The notes under the pieces: model-generated
The model's database searches: none
Seen by the model: only the letters and a program-made list of their open reading frames with translations
What the model was told of the DNA's origin: nothing
From: Cliona cf. orientalis
Taxonomy: Eukaryota; Porifera; Demospongiae; Clionaida; Clionaidae
Length of the DNA: 64,000 bases
Assembly (NCBI GenBank): GCA_963930775.1
Contig: OZ005689.1
Coordinates: 17,569,775-17,633,774 of the forward strand
Direction: 5' to 3'
In this document: piece by piece, positions 24,151 through 34,084 of the stretch
How positions within the stretch are numbered: position 1 is the first letter of the stretch
Layout: every line of letters begins with the position of its first letter
Made by a program: the position numbers and the translations under genes

Positions 24151-24732
24151 ATTATTATTACGATCATATGATTGATTTCCATGGTACATTAATTTTAATA
24201 GTCATATTGAGTCACTGCTGTTGCCTATTAGACCGGGCTATTGCCCATAGCAACTAATTTGGCAGTGTTGCTTCCACGCTATTATCTATTTAACTTAGAC
24301 TACACAATTGCGACTTTCAACAGTCTCAGTTTGGCTCTTCACCGTCAGGGCTGATAGCAATTAAAATTTAATGTAGAATAGTATTTGAGGAAGTAATATT
24401 AATAAATTCACTATCTATAGTAAACTTAATACTCCCTACCCTTGCCGAAATTAAGAACAGCATCAATAGCTATAGAATGTAATCATAACTCTAAAGACTT
24501 TAATATAAACGGTGGCACCGTAACAGCTCTGAATCTTCCCATTGTGTGAAATCCTGGATCCAAGGTGTCTGTCTATTACTTGGGCCCAGTCCAGTCCAGC
24601 AAAATGGATACACCCCTTACAATGCCAAAGGTTAAAAACATCAGAAGGTATATATGTTTGACACGAGGAAAAATGACACCAGAAAAAAAGTAATATATCT
24701 CAGCTTCCAATCTCGTTGAATAATCAGTATAC
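24151..24732. other. No gene seen
   Basis: AT-rich intronic sequence between the MULE remnant and the GGACAC-rich element. No structure found. Confidence 0.5.
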
Positions 24733-25366
24733 AGTGGACTCTCTATTAACGGACATTCCCAATAATGGACCACTACCAAATAACGGACACTGCTATATGT
24801 ACCAACCGATATCTCCATATGTTTAATACAGTAGCAGCACCTGAATAGCGGACAACCTCCGAATTCCGGATAACGGACACAGCAGCTTGATACAGTACTA
24901 TACAAAAAACGTTCCGACTAACGGACGGCGGTGCGTGCGGCTAACCCCGCCCATGACCTTCTTACATGCAGTTCATGGCATTACCGGTATTAATAATCTG
25001 TACAAAAATAATAATACGGCAATACATGTAGACACTAAAAAACGGTAGTACTTTGTCTAGCTATAGTAATGACAACAGCCACTGCTTTACTTGCTCAAAT
25101 GGCAAGTAGCTAGCCATTCGTCCACCATGACGCAATTGACACTCATCAAGTTCATCACTTCTTTGAACCAGACTGAATAGTGCAATACAATGTCATGAAA
25201 ACACTTGAGTATGCCATGAATTTCTTTATAACAATGAACTATTATCTATAAAATTAATATTAGATGAAGTGGGGGGTGACTGAAGTAAAACACCCCAATA
25301 AAGGACATACCCCGAATAAAGGACAGAAGCCTATGTACCAAGGTGTCCGTTATTCGGAGAGTCCAC
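24733..25366. mobile_element. GGACTCTC-TIR MITE with internal CGGACA modules (pogo-like?)
   Basis: The left end CAGTGGACTCTCTATTAACG and right end GTCCGTTATTCGGAGAGTCC form an inverted pair. Near each end, sub-terminal modules (AATAACGGACA, AATAAAGGACA) repeat with variation. Such CAGTGGACTC ends occur in pogo/Tigger-type elements, but a TA duplication is not clear here. No transposase. Confidence 0.6.
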
Positions 25367-25845
25367 TATGCATGCTCCAACTGATCTACAACAGCCAAAT
25401 GAGGGAGTGTTGCAGAGGAATCACTTCAATTCAATGCTTTTGTTGCATTATGACCAACTTAAGGAGCAGAATATTGACGAGTGGACCACCATCATCTCTG
25501 TAAGCTCACTGCAACTTTTCACTGTACTGAAGGATACAACATGCAGTGACAGTTTGTTCAGACCTCTCGCATGTGGCTGGCTACTGAATCCTGCTGACTC
25601 AGAAGCATTTCTGACCTACCGCAATGTATCACTGATATCCGCTCCATATTCATCGGATCCGTACTGCAACAAGTTGCATCTGCTCTCATATTATCAGAAA
25701 CCCTGATCCTAGTTTTATTGAATATGAATGGAAGCTTTATAATATGAGAGAATAAGGAGATTTCGCTCTCTCCTCTTTTGCAGCCTTACTTTGTCCAGCA
25801 TTCATGCATGGCCATGCATATGGGCCATATAATTTATATGCCAGT
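25367..25845. other. Unrecognised open stretch
   Basis: A plus frame of 112 codons spans 25368-25706 without motifs I know. A short part (TGACCAACTTAAGGAGC, about 25450) recurs in altered form near 26480, so this is probably a repeat remnant and not a gene. Confidence 0.3.
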
Positions 25846-25960
25846 CTAATTAACCCTCGCCGCAAAGCGTAGGCGGAGGGTTACTGCAATCGTTTGGTGA
25901 TTTTTGTCCGTCCGTCCGTCTGTCCGTCTGTTTGTCCGTCCGTCCGTCTGTATGGTAAGC
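25846..25960. repeat. CCCTCGCC palindrome with GTCCGTCC microsatellite
   Basis: An inverted AACCCTCGCC...GGCGGAGGGTT end is followed by a GTCCGTCCGTCTGTCC microsatellite at about 25905-25950. It looks like one terminus of a TE family that carries a simple repeat just inside its end. The far terminus was not found. Confidence 0.5.
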
Positions 25961-26919
25961 GTCGTCTGATAGAAAGCACGCATCCGAGGATTACCAGGCA
26001 CCAAGGAAGAGTGGTCACGTAAAGTCCTGCCCAGTGGTGTAGTAGTGTGCAGCTGTGGTTGCCATTCTGTGCCTTGCTGGTCAGTTGTCAATGCAGTGAC
26101 AGTGTAAACAGGCAGTGGCTTTCAAGTGCATAATTCAGTTAAAGTAGTCACAGAGGCTTTCAGTGACATAGCCAGGTGCCTTCCCCATACGCCTATATCA
26201 TGCACTGACTCTGAAGAAAACCAGAGTACCTCAGGTGCAGGGTTTGTAGCTCGTTCAATACTCCTGATATTGAGCAGGCATACAGCATGCTATAGATCTA
26301 CACGTGCATGAGTCATGCATGCGTGTAGCGGTGAGGGTTCTGCACTCCTGTGCATTCATTAATTTTAGTGAACTACAGACTGTAATTCATGCTTTTACTG
26401 TATACAGCACGTGTAGTACAAGACCAGCAGTATTGATTTGATGGAAACTAAGCCTGCAGAGTGATGTTTTCGATGCTTTATGACAAACTTAAGGAGCCGA
26501 GTATTGACGAGCAGACCACCATCAGCTTGCCAGGGCATGAGAATGTGCAATAGAATATTTCGCACTTACATACATGTATGTCATGCATGGGCATATTATT
26601 TTGTGTGACCAATGTACCACAGAAGTACATGTATATTATGTATAATTTGTGCACAGCTGTACCGTTTATGTGGGGCTCGCTCAGGCTCGCCCCAGTTACA
26701 TGCATATCGTCCATGATGGCAGTGGTACATGTACATACATGCATGTAGCTATGGCATTATGCAATGTTTGGTTGTTACATACATGTAGGTGATGTTTCTA
26801 AATCAGTTATTAGAGGCCTCGTCCAATATGGTATCTATATGCGATTTAGAGACCTCAGATTCGGCCTATAGTAATTATATGCATCCAAACTTTTCATACT
26901 AAATCTTAATTACCAGTAC
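25961..26919. other. Intron; repeat remnants only
   Basis: Parts of 26100-26330 resemble 44740-45010 (GTGGCTTTCAAGTGC and ATAGCCAG blocks), a diverged dispersed repeat. TACATGTA words are frequent at 26560-26760. No exon recognised. Confidence 0.45.
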
Positions 26920-27183
26920 CTTCAGCCACAAAGAATCCAAAGACAGGATAGCCAATCTGCTGAGAGTTGCTGTCCACAAGCGGTATGTTGTATTGACACT
27001 GGCCAGTGTTCAGTCCAGTATCAGGTATGGTCACCATGAGGGGGTTGCTGTAGCCAACTGTCACACTGGATGTGCAGTTTGAGGGAAATATCACTTGGAT
27101 ATCAATGGTTTCAAATAAACTTTCGTTGAATTCCATGGTCAGTACTCTTTTATTCTGAACTACTTGGGAGTTCACCGGTCTCA
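26920..27183 (-). CDS. Receptor gene, membrane-proximal extracellular exon
   Basis: Minus-strand exon of 264 nt, acceptor CTTTCAG and donor GTACTGG, phase 1 on both sides (88 residues). It begins near RPVNSQVVQNKRV and includes IDIQVIFPSNCTSSVTVGY and GQCQYNIPLVDS, with two cysteines that could pair. The beta-strand-like pattern and length fit one FN3-like module, but the sequence alone does not decide between FN3 and another Ig-fold class. It joins in frame to the exon ending at 31518 and to the transmembrane exon starting at 19359. Confidence 0.75.
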
Positions 27184-27221
27184 CTGAAAGATAAGGAAGT
27201 TAAATTACTGTAGATCTAGTT

Positions 27222-28172
27222 TACCGTATAGCCAGAAAATTTGGCGGGGAACTAAATTTGGCAGTTTAGCGGTCTATATTACAACCACCAAATTAAAACT
27301 TCCTACTCACATATATACATATATATACAGTGTAACCAAGCAAGAGAGCAAAACTTTTCAAAACCATATTTTTGGGCTAAAAATTATACAGACAAACCTA
27401 CTTGATATCAAAATGGCCACAACAATCATTTTTATTGTGTTTTACAAAATTGCAAATTTCCCATAATACTGCTAATACAGAAGCCACATACACTGTATGT
27501 GCAGGCCAGTTTTCATAGATTTTTCACTGATTTTGTTGGATAAAAGTGGCTGTATCTTGGAAGTGGTAAGGAGTCAAGACTTCAAATTTGGGACTTGGAA
27601 ACTCTATTACAAGTGCTATCAGCCCACCAAGTGGAATTTCTTAACTGGAACTAAATAGTAAAACATGTGCCTAACATATTTGGCCCTCCAAAAGAGATTT
27701 ATGGATAATATCTGGTTAGCAATGCACTTCACAGCCCGTACACTCATGTCCAATTAACTTCATATGGATGTGCATGACTGGGTAGAGTGCACACCCTTAA
27801 CCGAAAACAATACATGTACTCATTTAATGTGCCTAACATATTTTGGAGAGCCATGTTATCTTATGAAGCCATAAAAATGGAAGTAATCACAGTTATATCC
27901 CATAATTTAAATTCTATGTAGAGTTTATGTTGAAGAAGATTGGTACCAAATTTCAAACTCTTGTCTATAATAGATTTTACAAAATAGGCTCAAATTCTGA
28001 AATAAAAAGTTTTGCTCTCTTGCTTGGTTGCACTGCATATATTCATGTATACACGTATGGCAATCCCATACCGAATCGCCAAATTTAAATCTGCTAATAT
28101 TTTTGCAATAGTGATTTTGGGTTCAACCGTCAAATTTTAATTCCCGCCAATATTTCTGCCTATAGTATGGTA
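27222..28172. mobile_element. ACCGTATAG-TIR MITE, copy 1 (interrupted)
   Basis: Ends TACCGTATAGCCAGAAAAT and TTCTGCCTATAGTATGGTA are inverted, with GGCGG or CCGCC just inside. The element is split by a 708 bp insertion at 27328-28035. The second, uninterrupted copy is at 31266-31502 in the same orientation. The two copies stand at opposite ends of the same receptor intron, 38 and 15 bases from the exons. Confidence 0.75.
27328..28035. mobile_element. 708 bp hAT-like element with 31-bp inverted ends
   Basis: It starts CAGTGTAACCAAGCAAGAGA and ends in the reverse complement TCTCTTGCTTGGTTGCACTG, and the match continues inward into AGCAAAACTTTT. It lies within the ACCGTATAG MITE, whose other copy is intact. 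The AT-repeat flanks prevent an exact target duplication being called. No coding frame is recognised; CAGTG ends are common in hAT elements. Confidence 0.75.
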
Positions 28173-28218
28173 TTTTAAAGCTACATATACATGTACAATG
28201 TACATGTATGGAAAAGTA

Positions 28219-28573
28219 TTAGCCTCGTCCCCAGGCTCTCTTGGGGGAGGGGAAAAGAGAGCCTGGTAACGACTGCATGCGCATGCGCCAAAATCTCCGT
28301 ATACTATCCGTGGACTACTTGATCGTATACTACTAGTCAAGCTCAAAAGTCGCCCAAGCACTCGAAAAATATCTTGCCATCGGCTAGTGACGGTGGCTAG
28401 GAGAGTTAAATGAGGTAAATCACTCACTCAAACGTTGATTTCTGTACACTCGAAAGGCTGTTTTGTTGTGAAAACTGGCTTACCATGTTTTGCTGGTAAG
28501 GGTTCGCGCATGCGCATGCAGTCGTTACCAGGCTCTCTTTCCCCTCCCCCAAGAGAGCCTGGGGACGAGGCTA
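28219..28573. mobile_element. TAGCCTCG-TIR MITE with 9-bp target duplication
   Basis: Inverted arms of about 70 bases run from TTAGCCTCGTCCCCAGGC to GCCTGGGGACGAGGCTA, with GCATGCGCATGCGC inside each arm. Direct repeats GGAAAAGTA at 28210-28218 and 28574-28582 are exact. Same family as 2866-3114, consistent with MULE-type insertion. Confidence 0.85.
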
Positions 28574-28805
28574 GGAAAAGTACAAAAGTATACTTCGCAT
28601 ACATGCACATAAATGAATATCAATTCTTGCGAAACATAACATTTTTATAATTAACGTACAATACTAGAGCTCTGTAGAGCACATACCCGCATGCACATTG
28701 CGTAATCTATAGATCTGCTTTGTGTGTATGGGGAACAAATATTGAGCAGAAATACTATTTGGTTGTATGAAGGACTTGTAGACTCCATAAGCACTTGGTT
28801 GTATA

Positions 28806-28895
28806 TAGTCTCGCAAGCCAGACCCTCACACTCCGCAGCGTTTATCCTGAAAGAACTAAATGATGTGGAGTGTGAGGGTCTGGCTTGCAAGACTA
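28806..28895. mobile_element. 90 bp MITE, TAGTCTCGC ends, 9-bp target duplication
   Basis: Arms TAGTCTCGCAAGCCAGACCC and GGGTCTGGCTTGCAAGACTA occupy most of the element, and the pairing continues into TCACACTCC. Exact direct repeats GGTTGTATA flank it at 28797-28805 and 28896-28904. At 90 bp it is almost only arms, like a pre-miRNA-sized hairpin. Confidence 0.85.
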
Positions 28896-28915
28896 GGTTG
28901 TATATAGGCTCCTGG

Positions 28916-29301
28916 CAAGAGTAGACAATAAAGAGAAGAGAGTGTCCAATGTGCTATATGCTCCATACAACATGTTCGTGTCGAGTAACGTGACTTCCCG
29001 CCTTGCGCACGTGACTAGGCCTAGGGGCTAAATACTTGGTTTTCGTAAGATTGTGGAAATAGAGCCCTTTTTTGTGTTTTGTGTTAGAATCTTCATGAAC
29101 GCTCATTTTATATTTTTATCTGCTAGCGTTTTCTGTCGAAATCGCGCTTGTGTTAGCTTGCACTCGAGGCCACACCCACGATGTACCGTTTGAACCGAGT
29201 GCTCTCATTGGTCAAATTTTGAATTCCTGGCGCGTGACTTTCTGCAGACATCTTACACAGAGCATGTAGGGCGTTGGACACTCTCTTCTTATCTACTCTT
29301 G
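28916..29301. mobile_element. 386 bp MITE, CAAGAGTAGA ends
   Basis: Left end CAAGAGTAGACAATAAAG with GAGAAGAGAGTGTCCAA; right end TTGGACACTCTCTTC then TATCTACTCTTG. The flanks GCTCCTGG and GCTCCTAG are an 8-bp duplication with one mismatch. No coding frame. Confidence 0.7.
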
Positions 29302-29860
29302 GCTCCTAGCTGGTGATAGCCAAAAAACCACTGACTCTCTCTCTGCACCAGATCTAGACTAGTGTATCTATAGGTAGATATAGGTATCTTACATTCTGAT
29401 TCGATGGGGCTTTGCGTTCCAGTCTGTGGATAGCTAGCAGCCAAACATGTGCCACTAGCAATTTTGACGACCTTTACCAGCTCATAATATTTCTTATGCG
29501 CATAAGCTGAAAGCACAATTGAGGCCTGCTTGCATAATGCATTGAATGGGCACTGTCGATAGTCATGGTTACGAAGGCTAACAAAAAGGCACTATTTATG
29601 ATGCTCGTGGACTATCCCTCGATTCGAAGCACACTGAAGCCTGTTTTTCACCAAGTGCGACTGATTCACTAGTTAGTCGCTCAGGTGCCTAGACCTCAAG
29701 ATTCATGAATGGCAATTTTTGTGCTCACGACGACGACGACGACAACGACACGACCGACTACTTTACCCCTTGCACATGTGCACGGAGTGATTACCATAGA
29801 ATCCTACCTACTGAAACAGGTGATTGAGAAATGAAGGAAGAGAAAGAAAAATCTCAGGAC
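29302..29860. other. No gene seen
   Basis: Intronic sequence of the receptor gene with a GACGACGACGACAACGAC trinucleotide run at about 29728-29746. Nothing else found. Confidence 0.4.
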
Positions 29861-29932
29861 TAAGCCGGAATTTGAACCCAGGACCTTCTGAATTCTAGTC
29901 AGACACTCCTATCAACTAAGCTACTCAGCCCT
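29861..29932 (-). ncRNA. tRNA-derived (SINE-like) sequence
   Basis: Minus strand shows TAGCTTAGTTGATAGG (A-box-like) and GGTTCAAATTCC (B-box-like) with an anticodon-arm-like TCTGACTAGAATTCAGA. It is the inverse of 30556-30628. The acceptor ends do not pair well, so it is read as a tRNA pseudogene or SINE head. Confidence 0.55.
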
Positions 29933-30555
29933 GATGGCAGAGAAAATTTTCAGGACATGACTGGAAACGACTCTTTGGAGGGCCTCGGCCATGGCTACGA
30001 ACTTAGTTAAGCTGCTTGCAGCTAGTCGCAGTTGAGTCACACCATGAACCTACCTTTGGTGAAATACAGCCTCCAATCATGAATTTAGCACTATTTGTAT
30101 GCATATTATAGGTCATGCATGATTCCACTGCATCATTTGATCTGCTAACCAATTCGGCTGCATCTAACCGCACTGTGATCCTCACCATCCACCAACCTCG
30201 ACTGGAGATCTTCCACATGTTTAACCATTGATTTTGGTGCTACTCACTGAAGGAAAAGTAACCATAGCATGTATACCGCCTATCCCTACACTCCGCTTCC
30301 TTTACTTCTCAATCAGCTGTTTAAACACCTGCCTTAGCTTACCAGGCTTATAATAATTAGCCTTTAATTATCAACCCCGCATTCAGTCAGGCCATGACTG
30401 GAAATGACTCCTTGAAGGGCCTCAGCCATGGCTATAAACTTAAGCTGCTTGCAGCTAATCGCAGTTGCATCACTGAGATTGAAAAGCCAAGAGGCCAGGT
30501 TTGAACTAGTTCCTAGGGTGTATACCATGCACCTATTCTACACTCCGCTGCCATC

Positions 30556-30628
30556 AGGGCTCAGTAGCTCAGTTGGTAAGAGTGTCTGACTAGAATTCAG
30601 AAGGTCCTTGGTTCAAATCCCGGCTTAG
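30556..30628 (+). ncRNA. tRNA-derived (SINE-like) sequence
   Basis: Contains TAGCTCAGTTGG (a good A box), an anticodon-like stem TCTGA/TCAGA with loop CTAGAAT, and GGTTCAAATCC (B box). The arrangement is tRNA-like but the 7-bp acceptor stem is absent. Flanking blocks (CATGACTGGAAA, GGCCTCAGCCATGGCTA) are also shared with the copy near 29.95 kb. Confidence 0.6.
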
Positions 30629-31265
30629 ACCTGCCTTACCAGGCTTATGGCAATTAGCCTTTAATTATTAATTATCATAGAATCCTGCGATTATAAATAT
30701 GCCCCCTTTATGCATTGGGCAGAAGTGGGGAGGGAGGCTTATACATGTATATGTACACTAGTTTGCTAGCTGTATAGCCACTGTTTTTATTGGTTTATGG
30801 ACTCTAAGGCCACTCCAAATCAATCATTAGTTTCAGGTCACCTGCTCGCATCGTATTTCAATCTCCAATTTATTTCATAGAAAATGATGATATAAAATGA
30901 TATGAGCCATACTCGCATTGAGACCCTGCCATGGCATGATACTAACATTTGATATGGAGGATACACATTGAGATGCGCTTTCCTTGGAAGCATTTCTGTG
31001 TACATTTGAATTGAACTGTGCGTTCAAGTACTTTCTCTCCCTGTCTTAATTTACATGTAAATCACAAAGTCCTAACCATGCATCCGCCTGCCTGCATGTA
31101 CATGTACATGTACCTGGTATAACCAGAAATTTGACTTGGAGTGGCCTAATATCTACATTTTACTTTTGGGGGTGGGGTGGTTTATACACAAGACAAAACT
31201 ACCTATGCAGGAACTTCAGCATAAAGTGCAGGGTGGAGGCATAATAATATTGTGGGATACTAATG
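30629..31265. other. Intron; no gene seen
   Basis: 31150-31240 resembles 18300-18360 (dispersed repeat). TACATGTACATGTACATG lies near 31090-31115. Nothing else recognised. Confidence 0.45.
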
Positions 31266-31502
31266 TACCGTATAGCCACAAATATTGGCGGAAATTAAAT
31301 ATGGCGGTTTAAACTGGCAGTCTACATCACAACCGCCAAAATTAAAATCTGCCAAAATTTCTTATTCGCATATATACATGTACATGTATGTATGGCAATC
31401 CTGTATCGAACTGCCAAATTTAAATCCACTAATATTCTTGCAATAGTGATTTTGGGCTAACTGCCAAACTTAATTCCTGTCAATGTTACCAGCTATACAG
31501 TA
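31266..31502. mobile_element. ACCGTATAG-TIR MITE, copy 2
   Basis: 237 bp element starting TACCGTATAGCCACAAAT with GGCGGAAATTAA, and ending near ACCAGCTATACAGTA. It matches the two halves of the element at 27222-28172 in the same orientation and lies 15 bases from the splice donor of the exon at 31518-31743. Confidence 0.75.
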
Positions 31503-31517
31503 TGTGTCTGTACTTAC

Positions 31518-31743
31518 CAATAAAGTTGACTTGTTCATTGGCACTACAAAGCTGATAGGAGTATACCAGTTTGACAGTGATACGTCCATTCCTCAGTCCA
31601 GAGCTGTATGGCATTGAGATGGTGTGCTCAGTGATGGTGGGAATGCCAATAGTGAAATTCAGGCAATTCAATGGAGATGCACTAGGATCCCCAACCAGTT
31701 GACATGATATGTTAAAGGGACTCATAAGAGCAGGATCAACCAG
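31518..31743 (-). CDS. Receptor gene, extracellular exon
   Basis: Minus-strand exon of 226 nt, acceptor TTTTAATAG and donor GTAAGTACAG, entering in phase 0 and leaving in phase 1. It encodes LVDPALMSPFNISCQLVG, then TEHTISMPYSSGLRNGRITV and VYSYQLCSANEQVNFI, with N-glycosylation sites such as NIS and several cysteines. Together with the 71-nt exon before it (31843-31913) it makes one about 99-residue phase 1-1 module, close to an FN3 domain in length. The following exon begins at 27183 in matching phase. Confidence 0.8.
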
Positions 31744-31842
31744 CTATTAAAAGCAACGATATTGTAACAGATTACTAACTACATGTACATGTAAGTATAT
31801 GACCGAATAAGCATACTGTTAATTTACATGGACTTCACTTAC

Positions 31843-31913
31843 ATCATTGATGAATGTTAGCATTATGCCAGACGCAGTGAAGATTTGGGTTGTAAAAGCG
31901 GTCAACATTAAAT
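31843..31913 (-). CDS. Receptor gene, 71-nt exon
   Basis: A small minus-strand exon not obvious as an open frame. Acceptor CAAAAACAG and donor GTAAGTG bound 71 nt encoding NLMLTAFTTQIFTASGIML then TFIND. It enters in phase 1 and leaves in phase 0, which is exactly what is needed to connect the exon at 31970-32290 (phase-1 end) to the exon at 31518-31743 (phase-0 start). Without it the two neighbours would be out of frame. Confidence 0.8.
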
Positions 31914-31969
31914 CTGTTTTTGAAATTGTGTTTAGATACCAACAGGATACACAATTATTTATAGCTTAC

Positions 31970-32290
31970 TAGTTCTGTTAAGTGTATCTACAGGGCCCAT
32001 CACCGTCATGGGGGTTCCACTGGCACCACTACTTACAGCATGGGCAGTGGCAAACAGACCAGTTGTCAGTTCCCGGCATAGGTCTGCTGGAAAACGAAAC
32101 CTGTACACCATCATCTGACGTGCATCTGTGACAGCAAGGCTCAAACTTGTCTGTCCAGCCTGAATCCCACTGATATTGGCCCGGTACTCATCCACACATA
32201 TGCTACCCTCATTTGGGATAGTGACATTGATATAAATGCCAGTGAAGCCGGCTGGACTTACAGATACAGCAGCAGGGGCTGAAGCAACAC
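31970..32290 (-). CDS. Receptor gene, FN3-like exon
   Basis: Minus-strand exon of 321 nt with acceptor ATTTTGCAG and donor GTAAGC, phase 1 on both sides (107 residues). It opens VASAPAAVSVSPAGFTG, then INVTIPNEGSICVDEYRANI, SLSLAVTDARQMMVYRFRFP and ADLCRELTTGLFATAHAVSS. The opening P-x-x-V-S-V, the conserved-type tyrosine strand (VYRFRF) and the length fit a fibronectin III-like fold. It joins in frame to the Ig exon ending at 43996, although other exons could lie in the 11.7 kb between. Confidence 0.75.
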
Positions 32291-32574
32291 CTGCAAAATG
32301 AAAGAGGATATATTATCAAAATTAATCAATTGTGTTAATCTGCAAGATAAAAGTGGAATGAGACATATAAACATACGACAAAGCATCACGAGACCACATA
32401 CTCTCCACCCCATGCAGACTTAGAAAGAAAAGGACAGATACTATCTATACTTTGTTGTATTACTGTACATTCTGATTCGGATTCACATTTCTCGCAACGG
32501 ATCGCTAGCAGTCAGAGCAGTAAAGCATAGCATGTCGCGAGCATTTAATTTGATGATCTTTACCAGTACGTATA

Positions 32575-33103
32575 CTGTAAAAGTTCTAATTACAGCGCCA
32601 CTCTAATGTAAGAGCCATTTGGCATTGGACAATATCATTGTCGTTCTAATTATAGTGCCAAAGTATAGTCAGAGATACAAAAACTGGCGCCTTAAGTACT
32701 TCGATATCGTTATGTACAGATATCCTAATTAGATTATTGGCACATGGTTATGATGCAATCACGTGCGCATATAAAACATACGCAGTATGGATGGGAGGGG
32801 CTGGGGGGTTTGGGGATGGGTTGCCAATGGTTAGCAGGGTTAGTCTCTAGGGTTTGTCTATAAAAGGGGGAATGGCAGCAGCGACAACAGCGGTGGTGTA
32901 GTGGTTGGGGCTCTTGTGTGTGAAATGGAATGTAGCGGGTTCAAATCTCGATCGCTTTATGCTTTGATTTTTTTTTCTTTTCACTTGTCGAAACTTTTCT
33001 AAGTCGTAGGATGTCTGTACATAATGAGATCGTAAGTAATTTTTTAATATTCTAATCGGAGTGCCAAGCGCGGGTTTTTTTGGCGTAATTAGAACTTTTA
33101 CGG
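32575..33103. mobile_element. 529 bp TA-flanked MITE, CTGTAAAAGTTCTAATTACA end
   Basis: Ends CTGTAAAAGTTCTAATTA and TAATTAGAACTTTTACGG, each with GGCGCCA-like sequence inside, are flanked by TA at 32573-32574 and 33104-33105, as in Tc1/mariner-type insertion. A tRNA-like sequence lies inside at 32890-32957. No transposase. Confidence 0.75.
32890..32957 (+). ncRNA. tRNA-like sequence inside a MITE
   Basis: GGTGGTGTAGTGGTTGGGG resembles an A-box region and GGTTCAAATCTC a B box; GCG at the start can pair with CGC at the end. A run of T and TTTTCTTTT follows. Read as a tRNA-derived module with possible pol III promoter; function unknown. Confidence 0.5.
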
Positions 33104-33285
33104 TACTAGGCCAGTTGTATGAGCAGAAAGCACATGGCCTCTAGTCTCCTCCCCAGACTCCACGTACATGTATATCCTCCTTAAAAAGGCACTGTTTGAA
33201 TTGTCATCACGATACACAGCTAGTCCTAGAACTAGAAATTTTGGCTTTGTCAAATTGAGTCATAGCTAGGCTTATATAGGTACCC

Positions 33286-33301
33286 GGGGGGGGGGGGGGG
33301 G
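33286..33301. repeat. 16-base G homopolymer
   Basis: Uninterrupted G run after TACCC. It could form a G-quadruplex on the plus strand and is also a common place for sequencing length errors. Confidence 0.9.
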
Positions 33302-33439
33302 ATAAAGTAAAGTAAATAGTAAATTTTATTTTTGACAGGTATGTTGCATCTACACAAAGTAGGTTTTCATCTACACAAAGTAGGTTTTCATGCAGGTCCT
33401 ATATACAGCTAATTACATAACACAAAATCAACAATATTA

Positions 33440-33800
33440 ACCTAACTAGTATGCTTGTACATATCATAGAGTCGGTAGACTCTATAAGTAGGGATGGCCC
33501 GGACACTCCATATACATAATACAGTACAAATACCCAAATATCTCAAAACAGGTAAGTTTGTGAAATTTCTAAGTGTCAAAATCAGAATCTCCAGCAAATT
33601 GTGCATCTAACAAGACCAAGATCATTCATCAAAACAATTGTACATGCTAGAACCAGATGTTCAAAAAATAGGCCATTTGTCAATCTTTCTTTCTTCTTTC
33701 TTTCTTTCTCATTACCAGGGCTAACTCAAGACTGCCTTGACCTCTCATCTTAGTTTAAGTATAAATCCACTCCATTTTGTAGCGTGCAGGTCCATGACAC
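33440..33800. repeat. Dispersed repeat, inverse copy of 17040-17770
   Basis: Uninterrupted copy of the repeat at 17 kb in reverse orientation; it supplies the empty site for the 17150-17512 MITE. A TTTCTTTCTTCTTTCTTTC microsatellite sits at about 33689-33708. Confidence 0.75.
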
Positions 33801-34084
33801 ACGCGTACACTAGTTTTGCGTTATCTCTACAGTTACGTAATGGTGGATGTGTACAGCGCTGGAAAAGGGTGTGTCTGATACGGTACAGTACCGCAGCTGT
33901 TATCAAAAAGTCCACACCATTGGTCAGCATAATCACATGACTTAGCTTGCGCGCGCCTCTTAGCTACATGGGCTGGCCAGCCTACCGCCTAAAATATGCA
34001 CTAGTAATACGAAGAGGGTATAGGAGCAAGGCCAAATATAAGTGCAGCTTGAACGTGGCGGCCGTTCGGACATTTGGGCTACAA

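Noticed and set aside
25368-25706. Protein-coding exon (112 codons, plus)
   Set aside because: No motif, no clean splice sites, and part of it recurs degraded at about 26480.
33286-33301. Poly-G tract as a functional G-quadruplex
   Set aside because: It is a simple homopolymer with no conserved context and prone to length error; listed only as a repeat.
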